From Fulvimarina endophytica (GTDB taxonomy: Bacteria > Pseudomonadota > Alphaproteobacteria > Rhizobiales > Rhizobiaceae): 64,000 nucleotides of DNA. This document shows positions 10,052 to 18,018 of this stretch, one piece after another. The notes under the pieces were generated by a model. That model was not told the origin of the DNA, did not search any database, and saw only the letters and a list, made by a program, of their open reading frames with translations. The translations under genes were made by a program, and so were the position numbers. Position 1 is the first letter of the stretch. Each line of letters begins with the position of its first letter. Location of the stretch: NCBI RefSeq assembly GCF_003403015.1, contig NZ_QURL01000003.1, positions 1 to 64,000 of the forward strand. The letters are read 5' to 3'.

Positions 10052-10912
10052 TCAGCGGCGCGCGAACATCACGATATTGCCGACAATCACGAGAAACACC
10101 CCGACAACGGCGGTCGCGGTCCATTCATAGCCTTCGAAGAGGGTCGAGAGGGTGAGGGCGACGATCGGGAAGAGGACCGTCGCATAGCCCGCCCGTGCCG
10201 AGCCGATGCGTGCCACCAGCATCAGATAGGTGGTGAAGCCGACGACCGAGCCGATGACCGCCAGATAGACGAGCGCGGTCCAGTAGCCGAGGCTCTGGGG
10301 CAGGACGAGCGCCTCCCCCCGGATCGCGGCGATGGCGAGAAGCACTGCCGCGCCGATGCCCATGCCCCAGCTGTTGGCGACGACCGGGGTGATGCCGAGA
10401 AGCGAATTCTTCCGCGATGCCATGTTGCCGAGGGAGAAGCACATCGTTCCCGCCACCGCGAAGGCGAGCCCGGAGAGCGTCGCCGGATCGAGGCCGATCG
10501 CCAGATCGTGCCAGAAGACGAGGGTCAGGCCGGCGACGCCGAAGCTGCCGGCAACGAGGGTCTGGGGGCTGATCCGATCGCCGAAGATCAGCCTTGCATT
10601 CACCGCGTTGAAGATCGAGGCGAGGGAGAAGACCACGGAAACGAGGCCAGAAGGGATCGTCGCGGTGGCGTTGTAGAGGCCGATGAAGTTGAACGAGAAC
10701 AGGCAGAGCGCCTGGAGGACGACGAAGCGCCAGAGCGCGGGCCGCCGCAGGCGCCCGAGGAGGGCGAGCCCGCCCACCATCACGAGGCCGGCGAGCGCGA
10801 AACGATAGAAGATCGAGACGATGACCGGGGCGGCATCGACCTCGGCTGCGATGGCGATCCAGGTCGTGCCCCAGATGAGGACGGTCGAGACGAAGAGAAT
10901 GGCGGTCTGCAT
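10052..10912 (-). CDS. EamA/DMT family transporter
   Basis: A 286-residue inner-membrane protein with ten predicted helices arranged as two EamA repeats (first about residues 5-130, second about 150-285). The start MQTAILFVSTVLIWGTTWIAI is the standard first helix with the conserved W-G-T/S-x-W. Family members export amino acids, purines or other metabolites. The frame extends 15 codons further, but ATG 10912 fits the family best. It is divergent from the AraC-family gene at 11032 (119 bp between), which probably controls it. Confidence 0.93.
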   Translation of the reverse strand: MQTAILFVSTVLIWGTTWIAIAAEVDAAPVIVSIFYRFALAGLVMVGGLALLGRLRRPALWRFVVLQALCLFSFNFIGLYNATATIPSGLVSVVFSLASIFNAVNARLIFGDRISPQTLVAGSFGVAGLTLVFWHDLAIGLDPATLSGLAFAVAGTMCFSLGNMASRKNSLLGITPVVANSWGMGIGAAVLLAIAAIRGEALVLPQSLGYWTALVYLAVIGSVVGFTTYLMLVARIGSARAGYATVLFPIVALTLSTLFEGYEWTATAVVGVFLVIVGNIVMFARR

Positions 10913-11031
10913 GGCGGCTCCTTCGGGCCGCCCGTCGATAGGCCTTCGGTTGGCCACGCGTTTGTACGATCTTGCGGTTTTCGTGCGGCGGCTCGTTCCC
11001 CGTCGCGCAGGGCTCGGCTAAAAGCGATGCC

Positions 11032-12000
11032 ATGGTTTCGACGGTTCGCCACTCCCTGGAGGCTTCGCGCTCGGCGCGCACGCTCGCCGCGCTCGATCTC
11101 GGCGCCGGGCGCGCGGCCACCATCTGGGAGAACCGGAACGATCGCGTGCGATACGAGGCCCCCGAGGGCCACGCCTTCAGCCTCTATCTGACCGGCGGAG
11201 ACGGGACGCGCCGGGTCGATCACGGCACGAGGAACGGGCGCGCCGGAACGGTGTGCATCCTGCCCGAGGGGCAGGATTCCGAATGGGAGATCACCGCCTC
11301 GTTCCGCTTCGTCCACCTCTACCTGTCGGATGAAACGCTTCGGTCCGCCTTCTCCCGCATCCATGACCGCGACGCCCGCTGGCTCGACCTGCCCGAGGCG
11401 ACATTCGTGGAGATGCCGGATCTTGCAAGCCCCCTCGCCCGGCTCGCGGACGCCGCGCTCGCCGGCGATCACCTCGGCGCGGACATGGCGGTCGCCGATC
11501 TCGTCGCCGGGCTTGATCCGCGCCCCTGCCGCCTTTCGGGCGGGCTGCCCGATTTTCTCCTTCGCCGCATCGACGCCTGGATCGAGACCCATCTCGACGG
11601 AACGATCCGCCTTGCCGATCTCGCCCGCCTCGCCGGCCTGTCGGACTTTCATCTCCACCGCATGTTCCGCCTCTCGCGCGGCGTGCCGCCGAATGCGTGG
11701 ATCGCCTGTCGGCGCATCGAGCGGGCGAAGGCTCTCCTGCGCACGGCGACGCCCATCGCCGAGATCGCGGCGGCCTGCGGCTTTTCCAGCGTCAGCCATC
11801 TGACGCGGGTCTTCAAGGCGCAGACCGGCGGCACGCCCGCCGCCTATCGCAGGGCCATGGGCCCGGGGGGCATCGAGACGAGGGGCTCGGAGGAGAGACG
11901 TTTCGCCGCCGACGGGACGCATCCGGCCCTCGAAAGCTCGAGGGGCGACCATGGCGCCGGCCCCATGGCGCACGACGCGGAGCCGGACGCGATCCCGTGA
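11032..12000 (+). CDS. AraC family transcriptional regulator
   Basis: A 322-residue regulator with an N-terminal cupin-like sensing region (about 20-170). The double helix-turn-helix AraC domain covers about 185-285 (RIDAWIETHLDGTIRLADLARLAGLS..HLHRMFR, then IAEIAAACGFSSVSHLTRVFKA). The tail of about 35 residues is low-complexity. ATG 11032 is chosen over the frame's upstream ATG at 10972 because the sensing domain begins just after. It is divergently paired with the EamA transporter, whose promoter is the most likely target. Confidence 0.92.
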   Translation: MVSTVRHSLEASRSARTLAALDLGAGRAATIWENRNDRVRYEAPEGHAFSLYLTGGDGTRRVDHGTRNGRAGTVCILPEGQDSEWEITASFRFVHLYLSDETLRSAFSRIHDRDARWLDLPEATFVEMPDLASPLARLADAALAGDHLGADMAVADLVAGLDPRPCRLSGGLPDFLLRRIDAWIETHLDGTIRLADLARLAGLSDFHLHRMFRLSRGVPPNAWIACRRIERAKALLRTATPIAEIAAACGFSSVSHLTRVFKAQTGGTPAAYRRAMGPGGIETRGSEERRFAADGTHPALESSRGDHGAGPMAHDAEPDAIP

Positions 12001-12087
12001 GCCGTGTTTCTCGAACGCATGCGCGAGGGCCTGCGGTCCGTCTTCGCAAAAGCGCTTTCGCATTGCGCGCAGGTGGAGATAAGACTG

Positions 12088-12245
12088 TGCGCGACGGTGC
12101 TTCGAAAGAGGTGAAACGGGAAGTCGGTGAAACGCCGACACCGCCCCCGCGACTGTAACGGATGAGACGTCCCACGATGCCACTGGAGCGATCCGGGAAG
12201 GCTGGGACGCAATGCTCCGGAGTCAGGAGACCGGCCGTCGATCGA
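12088..12245 (+). ncRNA. Cobalamin (B12) riboswitch upstream of the HupE-type gene
   Basis: The conserved AdoCbl riboswitch blocks occur in order: GACACCGCCCCCGCGACTGT (B12 box side of the core), then GCCACTGG, CGGGAAGGC, and GAGTCAGGAGACCGG closing before the gene. It ends about 40 bases before the ATG at 12284. When B12 is bound, expression of the downstream transporter should be reduced, the usual logic for cobalt uptake genes. Ends are approximate. Confidence 0.93.
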
Positions 12246-12283
12246 AACTCGAAACGGGACGGTGGGTCCCGACAAGGAGCATC

Positions 12284-12871
12284 ATGCTGAGATCTGTTTT
12301 AATCCTCGCAGCCGTTCTGATCCCCTCGGCGGCGTTCGCCCATACGGGGGCCGGCGATCCGTCCGGCTTCCTGCATGGCTTCACCCATCCCATAGGGGGT
12401 CTCGATCATATCCTGGCGATGGTCGCGGTCGGCGTCTTCGCCTATGTCCTGGGCGGCCGCGCCCTGTGGCTGGTGCCGTGCGCCTTCGTCGGCATGATGG
12501 TGATCGGCTTCGCCCTCGGCGTCGCCGGAACCGAGATTCCCTTCGTCGAGCTCGGCATCGCGCTGTCCAGCGTGGTGATCGGCGGCGCGGCCGCCCTCGG
12601 GCGACCGATGCCGGTCGGCATAGCCATGGCGCTCGTCGGCGTCTTCGCGATCTTCCACGGACATGCCCACGGCTCCGAGATGCCGGAGACCTCGGGCGGC
12701 CTCGCCTATGCCGCCGGCTTCATCGCGGCGACCGCGATGCTGCACGCGATCGGCATTCTCGCAGCATTCGGCACCGCAAAGGCGATCGGGCGCTACGGCC
12801 GCACCGCCGCCCGCATTGCCGGCGCCACCTTCGCCCTCGGCGGCGTGGGTGTCCTTACCGGCTATCTCTGA
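12284..12871 (+). CDS. HupE/UreJ family cobalt/nickel transporter
   Basis: A 195-residue inner-membrane protein with a cleavable-looking signal sequence (MLRSVLILAAVLIPSAAFA) followed by the family signature HTGAGDPSGFLHGFTHPIGG, then DHILAMVAVG. A later histidine motif, HGHAHGSEMP, is also typical. About six helices follow. HupE/UreJ proteins transport nickel or cobalt; members preceded by a B12 riboswitch are assigned to cobalt uptake (comparative-genomics work on the B12 regulon). The riboswitch at 12088 therefore points to cobalt rather than nickel. It is a single-gene unit, closed by a hairpin at 12884. Confidence 0.92.
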   Translation: MLRSVLILAAVLIPSAAFAHTGAGDPSGFLHGFTHPIGGLDHILAMVAVGVFAYVLGGRALWLVPCAFVGMMVIGFALGVAGTEIPFVELGIALSSVVIGGAAALGRPMPVGIAMALVGVFAIFHGHAHGSEMPETSGGLAYAAGFIAATAMLHAIGILAAFGTAKAIGRYGRTAARIAGATFALGGVGVLTGYL

Positions 12872-12883
12872 GCCACGACAAGG

Positions 12884-12907
12884 GAGGGGGCATCTTCCTG
12901 CCCCCTC
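12884..12907 (+). terminator. Hairpin terminator after the HupE-type gene
   Basis: A perfect 9-bp stem (GAGGGGGCA with TGCCCCCTC) with a TCTTCC loop, 12 bases after the stop codon. There is no strong T-tract, as is common in high-GC genomes. Confidence 0.6.
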
Positions 12908-13016
12908 ACGCCGCCTGTGGCCGGATGTGAAGCGGACTTGCGGACGCGGGTGACGTTCGGCTCTCGACCCAGATGAGGCGTTCATGCGTTTCCGCGTGAA
13001 TGTCCGCTTCGAGCTA

Positions 13017-13403
13017 CTAAGCTTCGTCCCGAAACGTATAGCTGATGTTTTCCAGCCGATCGGTCGCGAACGCATAGAAGAAGCGAAAGCGGCCGGGCGT
13101 CGGTGGCACCCCGTGAAACGAGCCGCCCGGGATGAAGAGCAGCGTTTCCGGCTTGAGCCGATAGAGCCGACCGTCCACTTCGACGTCGGCTTCGCCCTCC
13201 AGACCGAAATAGATCTCAGCTTCGGGATGACGGTGAACGGCCCATTGGTCGCCGGCAGAGAAGGCCATGATGCCCGCGGCGAAGCTATCGCTGTCCGTGA
13301 CGCTCGATGAGAGCATCTGGCGATACCGGTAGCTGCCTCTGTTCGGATCGGACCATTTCTCGTCGGCGCAATCTTTGGGATCGATCAGCAGGGGGCGGGG
13401 CAT
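13017..13403 (-). CDS. Cupin domain-containing protein
   Basis: A 128-residue single cupin. The metal-binding motif 1 is HRHPEAEIYFGLEGEADVEVDG (first histidines near residue 57, Glu in PEAE), and motif 2 is the FIPGGSFHGV block with its histidine. Such small cupins bind Fe, Mn or Zn and act as isomerases, dioxygenases or sensors. The ATG at 13403 starts at MPRPLLIDP; the frame is open further upstream across the next gene. It lies 46 bases after the hydrolase at 13450 on the same strand, so the two are probably cotranscribed. Confidence 0.88.
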   Translation of the reverse strand: MPRPLLIDPKDCADEKWSDPNRGSYRYRQMLSSSVTDSDSFAAGIMAFSAGDQWAVHRHPEAEIYFGLEGEADVEVDGRLYRLKPETLLFIPGGSFHGVPPTPGRFRFFYAFATDRLENISYTFRDEA

Positions 13404-13449
13404 GACGAGGTCTCCAAAGTGACGAAAGGCGGATATGGCCGTGAGGTCC

Positions 13450-14253
13450 TTAAGACGACAGCATGGCGGCGATGATGGCTTCGGGCGCGTCCTCTTGGAC
13501 GAGATGACCGGCGTTCGGAACGATGACGAGAGGTCGATCCGAGATGAGTTCAACGAGCCGATGGCCTTGGGCGATCGGAATCCAGCCGTCTTCCCTGCCC
13601 CATAGAACCGTTACGGGACAGTCGAGGCGTTCGTAAGCCGTCTCGATCTCGTCGGTGTAGCGCTGATCCATCTGTGCGATCTGACGATAAAACGCCGTCT
13701 GACCGCACTCGCCGCGCCATGGTCGAGCATAGATGTTAAAGGCCTCATCCGTCAGCGGATGATGGGTCGCGGTCTGAAGATAAGCCCGCAGAAGCGCCTC
13801 GTGAGCATAGGCCGGAAGCCCGGCGAAGGCGGCTTCATGGGTGCGGACGTGGGAGACGAAGGGCGATCCCCATGGTGCCAAAGCGACCGCATCGATCAAG
13901 GTTAGAGATCGGTAGCGCAGGCCATCCAGGACATAGGCCCGCAGAGCTGTCGCGCCGCCGAAATCATGGGCAAGAACGTCGGGACGTTCCAGACCCCACT
14001 CGGCGAAGAGGGTCGTCAAAAGTCTGTTCTGCACGCCGAGAGAGACGTCCTGACCCTCCCGCATTTCGGACTGGCCGTAGCCCAGCAGATCAAAGAGATA
14101 CACGGTCCATCGTCTTGCGAGATGAGGCGCGATCCGCCGCCACACCTGCGAAGAGAACGGCGTGCCGTGGATCAGGACGAGCGGCGGGCCCTCGCCGAAT
14201 CTCGTCCAAGCGACGCGCTGGCCTTCGAAGAGAAATGTCCGATCCAGCTCCAT
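13450..14253 (-). CDS. Alpha/beta hydrolase with Asp nucleophile (dehalogenase/epoxide-hydrolase type)
   Basis: A 267-residue alpha/beta hydrolase. The oxyanion HGTPFSSQVW motif is near residue 32. The nucleophile elbow reads AHDFGGA, with aspartate where esterases have serine, as in haloalkane dehalogenases and epoxide hydrolases. An acid candidate is in LWGREDGWIP, and the catalytic histidine in NAGHLVQED. A cap region of helices lies at about 125-205. ATG 14253 (MELDRTF) is preferred over the upstream GTG/ATG options that would run into the divergent gene. The cupin gene follows, and the ArsR-type gene is divergent. Substrate unknown. Confidence 0.88.
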   Translation of the reverse strand: MELDRTFLFEGQRVAWTRFGEGPPLVLIHGTPFSSQVWRRIAPHLARRWTVYLFDLLGYGQSEMREGQDVSLGVQNRLLTTLFAEWGLERPDVLAHDFGGATALRAYVLDGLRYRSLTLIDAVALAPWGSPFVSHVRTHEAAFAGLPAYAHEALLRAYLQTATHHPLTDEAFNIYARPWRGECGQTAFYRQIAQMDQRYTDEIETAYERLDCPVTVLWGREDGWIPIAQGHRLVELISDRPLVIVPNAGHLVQEDAPEAIIAAMLSS

Positions 14254-14278
14254 AGCAGCACCCACCCATTTACAATTA

Positions 14279-14288
14279 GCAATATTGC
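14279..14288. promoter_or_regulatory. Palindromic operator between hydrolase and ArsR-type gene
   Basis: GCAATATTGC is a perfect 10-bp palindrome in an AT-rich patch between the divergent genes (25 bases from the hydrolase ATG, 9 from the regulator ATG). Its position and AT-rich core suit an ArsR-family dimer. Binding is inferred. Confidence 0.55.
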
Positions 14289-14297
14289 GATATATGT

Positions 14298-14654
14298 ATG
14301 GGTATGAATGATCGGTCAACCCAAATCCGCGCGATGGCCAGCGAGCAGCGCCTCGACATCCTCCGGCTTCTCAAGTCTCCTGGAGACCGGTTCAGGGCTC
14401 AGGAATCGGCCGATCCGGTGGAGTTCGGCGTCTGTGTCACTCTCATCGCCGATGCCCTCGGTGTCAGTCAGCCGACGGCCAGCCGGCATATCGATCTCCT
14501 TCGCCAGGCTGGCTTCCTGACGATCCGACGCCATCAAAAATGGTCCTATTGCCGGCGCGACGAAGCCGCCCTTGGCGATTATTTCGACTGGTTGCGTGCC
14601 GAGATCTCGCCGGGTTCCGCGTTGACCGAACCCTCAAGGGGAAAGGGGGCATGA
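14298..14654 (+). CDS. ArsR/winged-helix transcriptional regulator
   Basis: A 118-residue winged helix-turn-helix protein. QIRAMASEQRLDILRLLKS (about 9-27) and the recognition region TLIADALGVSQPTASRHIDLLRQAGFL (about 48-74), then the wing IRRHQKWSYCRRDE, are typical of ArsR. There is no obvious metal-binding cysteine pair (ELCVCDL-type), so it probably senses something other than arsenic-type metals. Start at 14298, or the second ATG at 14304. It is divergent from the hydrolase-cupin pair and should regulate it. Confidence 0.88.
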   Translation: MGMNDRSTQIRAMASEQRLDILRLLKSPGDRFRAQESADPVEFGVCVTLIADALGVSQPTASRHIDLLRQAGFLTIRRHQKWSYCRRDEAALGDYFDWLRAEISPGSALTEPSRGKGA

Positions 14655-14883
14655 TGGCCGCGGTAAGAGGAAGGGGTAAGCGCCGCACGTTGATACCGTC
14701 ATCGGCAGGATGAATGGCAACTTCGTCCCGCGTAGCTGCCGTTAGCCGGCGACCACGCGAACGGCAGCTTTCCCACCCATCCCGGTCATCGAGCCATCCC
14801 GCACGTGACACAGGCGCGTCAGACGCCCCCGGCCTCTGCCCTATCCCGCCGTTCGTCTTGCCAGACCCTCCGTTTTGTGGAGA

Positions 14884-15075
14884 CTGAGGGCGTCGATGTC
14901 CGGCGGCGAATCCATGCCGCCGGACGACCGGGAATACGGTGCGGGGTCTCTCCCTCATTCCGTAGCTGCCCCCGCAACTGTCAGCGTGGAGCCGAGCCGA
15001 AAACCACTGGATCATGGTCGATCCGGGAAGGCGGCGAAGGCGAGGAAGCGCGAGCCAGGACATCGGTCGACAGAT
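14884..15075 (+). ncRNA. Second cobalamin (B12) riboswitch, upstream of PCuAC-like gene
   Basis: Conserved blocks in order: ACCGGGAATACGGTGCGGGG, the B12 box GCTGCCCCCGCAACTGTCAG, then GAGCC, CCACTGG, CGGGAAGGCGG and the closing GCGAGCCAGGA. It ends about 40 bases before the ATG at 15115. This is an independent copy, not a duplicate of the one at 12088. Ends are approximate. Confidence 0.93.
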
Positions 15076-15114
15076 CCGAAACCGAACGGGACGGAGGGTC
15101 CCGAAGGAGTGAAC

Positions 15115-15642
15115 ATGAAAAACCTGCTCGCGGCCACGCTCGTGGCCGGCGCTCTCGCCCTGCCCGCATCGGCCTTGCCCGCATTCGCCCACCATCCGGG
15201 CGAAGGGGCGGTCACAAGCGTGGGCGAGGCTGTATCGGTCAGCCACGCCTATACCTTCGCCAATGCCGGCACCGCCCATTCGATGCGCGTCTATCTGACC
15301 ATCGAGAACAGGGGCGACAGCGCGGTCGAACTCACCGGTGCGTCCGCCGACTTCGCTGAAACCGTTCTCTTCGAAGCCCAGACGCTGGATGGCGGCACGC
15401 TTCGCACGGCAACGGCCGAAACGCTGAGCATCGGCGCCGGCCAGACACTGACACTCCAGCCCGGAGCGGTCTGGATCGAACTCGAAAGCGTGAAGAAGGC
15501 GTTTGCCGCGGGCGATCACTTTCATCTGGACCTGACTTTCGCCTCGCTCGGAACGGTCGAGATCGAGGTGGAGGTGGAGGCCCCGCCCGCCGCAGGCGAC
15601 CATCACGACCACGATCACGATCACGACGAGAGCGGGGTCTGA
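15115..15642 (+). CDS. PCuAC-fold periplasmic metal-binding protein with His-rich tail, B12-regulated
   Basis: A 175-residue secreted protein. Residues 1-25 are a signal peptide ending near ALPAFA, so the mature protein begins HHPGEG. Residues about 40-152 match the PCu(A)C copper-chaperone fold (SMRVYLTIENRGDSAVELTGASADFAE, then IGAGQTLTLQPG and DHFHLDLTF). The canonical Met/His copper ligands are replaced: FEAQTLDGGTLR where H..M is expected, and VWIEL where HxM is expected. Instead the C-terminus has HHDHDHDHD (163-171), a likely Co/Ni/Zn-binding tail. With the B12 riboswitch in front, a cobalt-handling role in the periplasm is the simplest inference. ATG 15115 follows a GAAGGAG site. Confidence 0.85.
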   Translation: MKNLLAATLVAGALALPASALPAFAHHPGEGAVTSVGEAVSVSHAYTFANAGTAHSMRVYLTIENRGDSAVELTGASADFAETVLFEAQTLDGGTLRTATAETLSIGAGQTLTLQPGAVWIELESVKKAFAAGDHFHLDLTFASLGTVEIEVEVEAPPAAGDHHDHDHDHDESGV

Positions 15643-15676
15643 TTCACGATCCTGTAGCCTCTGGCCACTAGCCCGA

Positions 15677-15701
15677 GCCCATGCGGGACACCCGCATGGG
15701 C
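15677..15701 (+). terminator. Hairpin after the PCuAC-like gene
   Basis: A perfect 11-bp stem (GCCCATGCGGG with its complement) with an ACA loop, 34 bases after the stop codon. There is no T-tract. Confidence 0.55.
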
Positions 15702-16127
15702 GACCTCGGCCCCGGCCTGAAACACCGGGTCCCAGTCCGCGCGGACCATGGCGGCAAGCCGCCTGCCCTCGGTTTCCGTTCGGGAGCGCGATGGCACTCG
15801 CTGGCATCGTAAACCGCGCCCCCGAACCTCTCATGCGCAGGATGCGAGCGCAGAACCGGTGCCCGTTCCTCCTCGTCCCGCCCCGCAAGACGGCCGGCCG
15901 CAGCGCGTCCCTCGCAAATTCCCCCGTCTCAAACAGTCCCCAGCATCGCCCGGTCCGGCGATCGCCACCGGCGATGGCTCTCCCGGCCTCGCCGGCATGG
16001 TTAACCATTTGCTTACCCTTTTGGAAAATATTCGCGGTGCGGGCCTTCAGGTCCCATTGATCAAGGGAAGCGGGCCTCCAGGTATCTCCCACCCTGCGCG
16101 CCGAGGCTTCGTCGAAGGGGCACCATC
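15702..16127. other. Gene-free gap upstream of the PAS chemoreceptor
   Basis: About 425 bases with no supported gene. Only the TTG start and its AAGGGG ribosome site at the right edge (16114-16120) are recognisable. The promoter of the chemoreceptor gene should lie in this gap. Confidence 0.5.
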
Positions 16128-17723
16128 TTGCAGATCTTTCGCAGACGCGCCGGCACCGCCGGCGAGACGAAACCGATTCCTGCGAGCGCCCTGGTGGCCT
16201 TCGCGTCCATGGCCGTGCCGGCCTTCGTGCTCGGCCGAGACGGGACGGTCTCCCACTGGAACCCGGCCTGCGAGGCGCTGACCGGCCTTAAGGCATCCGA
16301 AGTCCTCGGCACGAAGGACCATTGGCGGGGTTTCTACGCCGCAGCCCGGCCGTGCCTCGCCGATCTCGCCTTCGGCGACAGGCCGGAGGCCGTCGCGGCG
16401 CTCTATGCCGCGCAGGAGCGCGCGCTCGACGGCATCAATCTCAGGGCGCAGAACTGGTGCGACCTGCCCTGCGGCAAGCGCCGCTATCTCCTCATCGATG
16501 CCTGCCCGATCCTTAACGAGGCGGGCGAGATCGCCGCCGTGGTCGAGACGCTGCAGGACATGACGGCGAGCGAGGAGGCAAGACTTGCCGAGATCGCCCA
16601 GAAGGAGCGGCAGGCCCAGGTGGTCGCGACCATCGGAGCCGCGCTTAAGGCGCTGGCCGGCGGACGGCTCGAGACCCGCATCGACACTCGCTTGCCCGAA
16701 GAATACGAGGGGCTGCGCTCCGATTTCAACGCCGCCGTCGGCGCCCTCGAAACGGCGATCGCCGCCGTCGGCGAGAAGGCGGGCTCCATCCGCGACGGGT
16801 GTTCCGAACTTGCGGCCGCAGCCTCCGACTTCGCCATCCGCACCGAGCGCGAGGCGGCGAATGTGGAAAAGGCGGCGGGCGAGGTCAGCCGCATCTCCGG
16901 GGCGGTGACCGAGACCAGTTTCGGCCTCGACCATGCGCGCCGGATCCTTGCCGAGACGCGGTCGCGCTCGGCCCGTTCCGAAACCGTCGTCCAGCAGACC
17001 ATCGCCTCCATCCAGGCGATCGAAGCCTCGTCGGAAAAGATTTCCCGGATCATCGGGGTGATCGACGAGATCGCCTTCCAGACCAGCCTTCTCGCCCTCA
17101 ATGCCGGCGTCGAGGCGGCCCGCGCGGGCGAGGCCGGGCGCGGTTTTGCGATCGTCGCCCAGGAGGTTCGCGGCCTTGCCCAGCGCTCGGGCGATGCCGC
17201 GCGCGAGATCAAGGCGCTGATCACGAGCTCCGGCGCGGAGGTCGCCGACGGCTCGCGGCTCGTCGGCGAGACGGGCAGCTTCCTGAAGGCCATCGTCGCG
17301 CAGGTGATGGAGATCGACACCCTCGTCGCCGGTCTCGCCTCGGCCGCCGAAGACCAGTCCGCCAGCATCAGAGAGGTGAATGCGAGCGTCTCGGATATCG
17401 AGAGCATGGTCCAGCAGAACGCCGCCATGGCCGAGGAGACCTCCGCCGCGAGCCGCAGCCTCACCGACGAGACCCAGGACCTGACCGGCCTCCTGTCGCG
17501 CTTCACGACGGGCGATGCCGGCGCGAGGTCTTCGCCGCGGCGGGAGACGGCCATCGCGCGGGGCTCGATGCGCGATGGCTCCACGGCGGCGAGACCCGAG
17601 GCATTGCGCGCCGGGCAGAGCGGGCACGCCGCGGCTTCGCGCCCGCCCGTCGTCCAGATGCGGACCACCGGTTCGGGCGGGGCCGCCGAGGCGCCCTCGG
17701 CCGGGGACTGGGACGAGTTCTGA
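16128..17723 (+). CDS. Soluble PAS-type methyl-accepting chemotaxis protein
   Basis: A 531-residue receptor without transmembrane helices, so a cytoplasmic sensor. One PAS domain covers about 20-150 ([24 protein letters not shown], then [15 protein letters not shown]), followed by a HAMP-like segment near 165-225. The MCP signalling hairpin covers about 250-460, with tip [24 protein letters not shown] Pro/Arg/Ala-rich linker leads to the terminal pentapeptide DWDEF, a likely CheR/CheB tether as in the paralogues at 1 and 27371. The start is TTG at 16128 with an AAGGGG ribosome site 7 bases upstream; an internal ATG would remove the start of the PAS domain. A strong terminator follows at 17762. 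Confidence 0.93.
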   Translation: MQIFRRRAGTAGETKPIPASALVAFASMAVPAFVLGRDGTVSHWNPACEALTGLKASEVLGTKDHWRGFYAAARPCLADLAFGDRPEAVAALYAAQERALDGINLRAQNWCDLPCGKRRYLLIDACPILNEAGEIAAVVETLQDMTASEEARLAEIAQKERQAQVVATIGAALKALAGGRLETRIDTRLPEEYEGLRSDFNAAVGALETAIAAVGEKAGSIRDGCSELAAAASDFAIRTEREAANVEKAAGEVSRISGAVTETSFGLDHARRILAETRSRSARSETVVQQTIASIQAIEASSEKISRIIGVIDEIAFQTSLLALNAGVEAARAGEAGRGFAIVAQEVRGLAQRSGDAAREIKALITSSGAEVADGSRLVGETGSFLKAIVAQVMEIDTLVAGLASAAEDQSASIREVNASVSDIESMVQQNAAMAEETSAASRSLTDETQDLTGLLSRFTTGDAGARSSPRRETAIARGSMRDGSTAARPEALRAGQSGHAAASRPPVVQMRTTGSGGAAEAPSAGDWDEF

Positions 17724-17761
17724 CCGGATCGCTCCAAGGCTTCGGCGCCGGAAGAGTTTCG

Positions 17762-17797
17762 AAAGGGCCGGCGCGTTCGAGCGTGCCGGCCCTTTTC
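17762..17797 (+). terminator. Rho-independent terminator after the PAS chemoreceptor
   Basis: An 11-bp perfect stem, AAAGGGCCGGC with GCCGGCCCTTT, around a 12-base loop, ending in TTTT. It lies 38 bases past the stop codon. Confidence 0.85.
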
Positions 17798-17926
17798 GCT
17801 TATCTCAGTGGCTGCCGCCTCGGCGCGGGTTCGCCGGGGGCCGGCCTCGGTCCGGTCGTTTCAAGTGCCGCCCCCTGGGAAGGAGGCCGGCGGTCCGTCC
17901 GGCTTCGGATACCATTTCCAGAGCCC

Positions 17927-18017
17927 CGGACCCGATTCCAGAATCGGGCCCGATGCTCAGATCTCTTGCCGACGCATCGGATGATCCGAAAACCGGGTCC
18001 ACTTTTCGGTCCGATGC
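17927..18017 (-). repeat. Two-hairpin intergenic repeat, copy 2 (reverse orientation)
   Basis: Hairpin B (17927-17952, one mismatch in the stem) is followed by hairpin A (17974-18017), so the element is inverted relative to copy 1. It ends directly at the 3' end of the TadG-like gene, whose stop codon is at 18019. Confidence 0.88.
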
Positions 18018-18018
18018 T

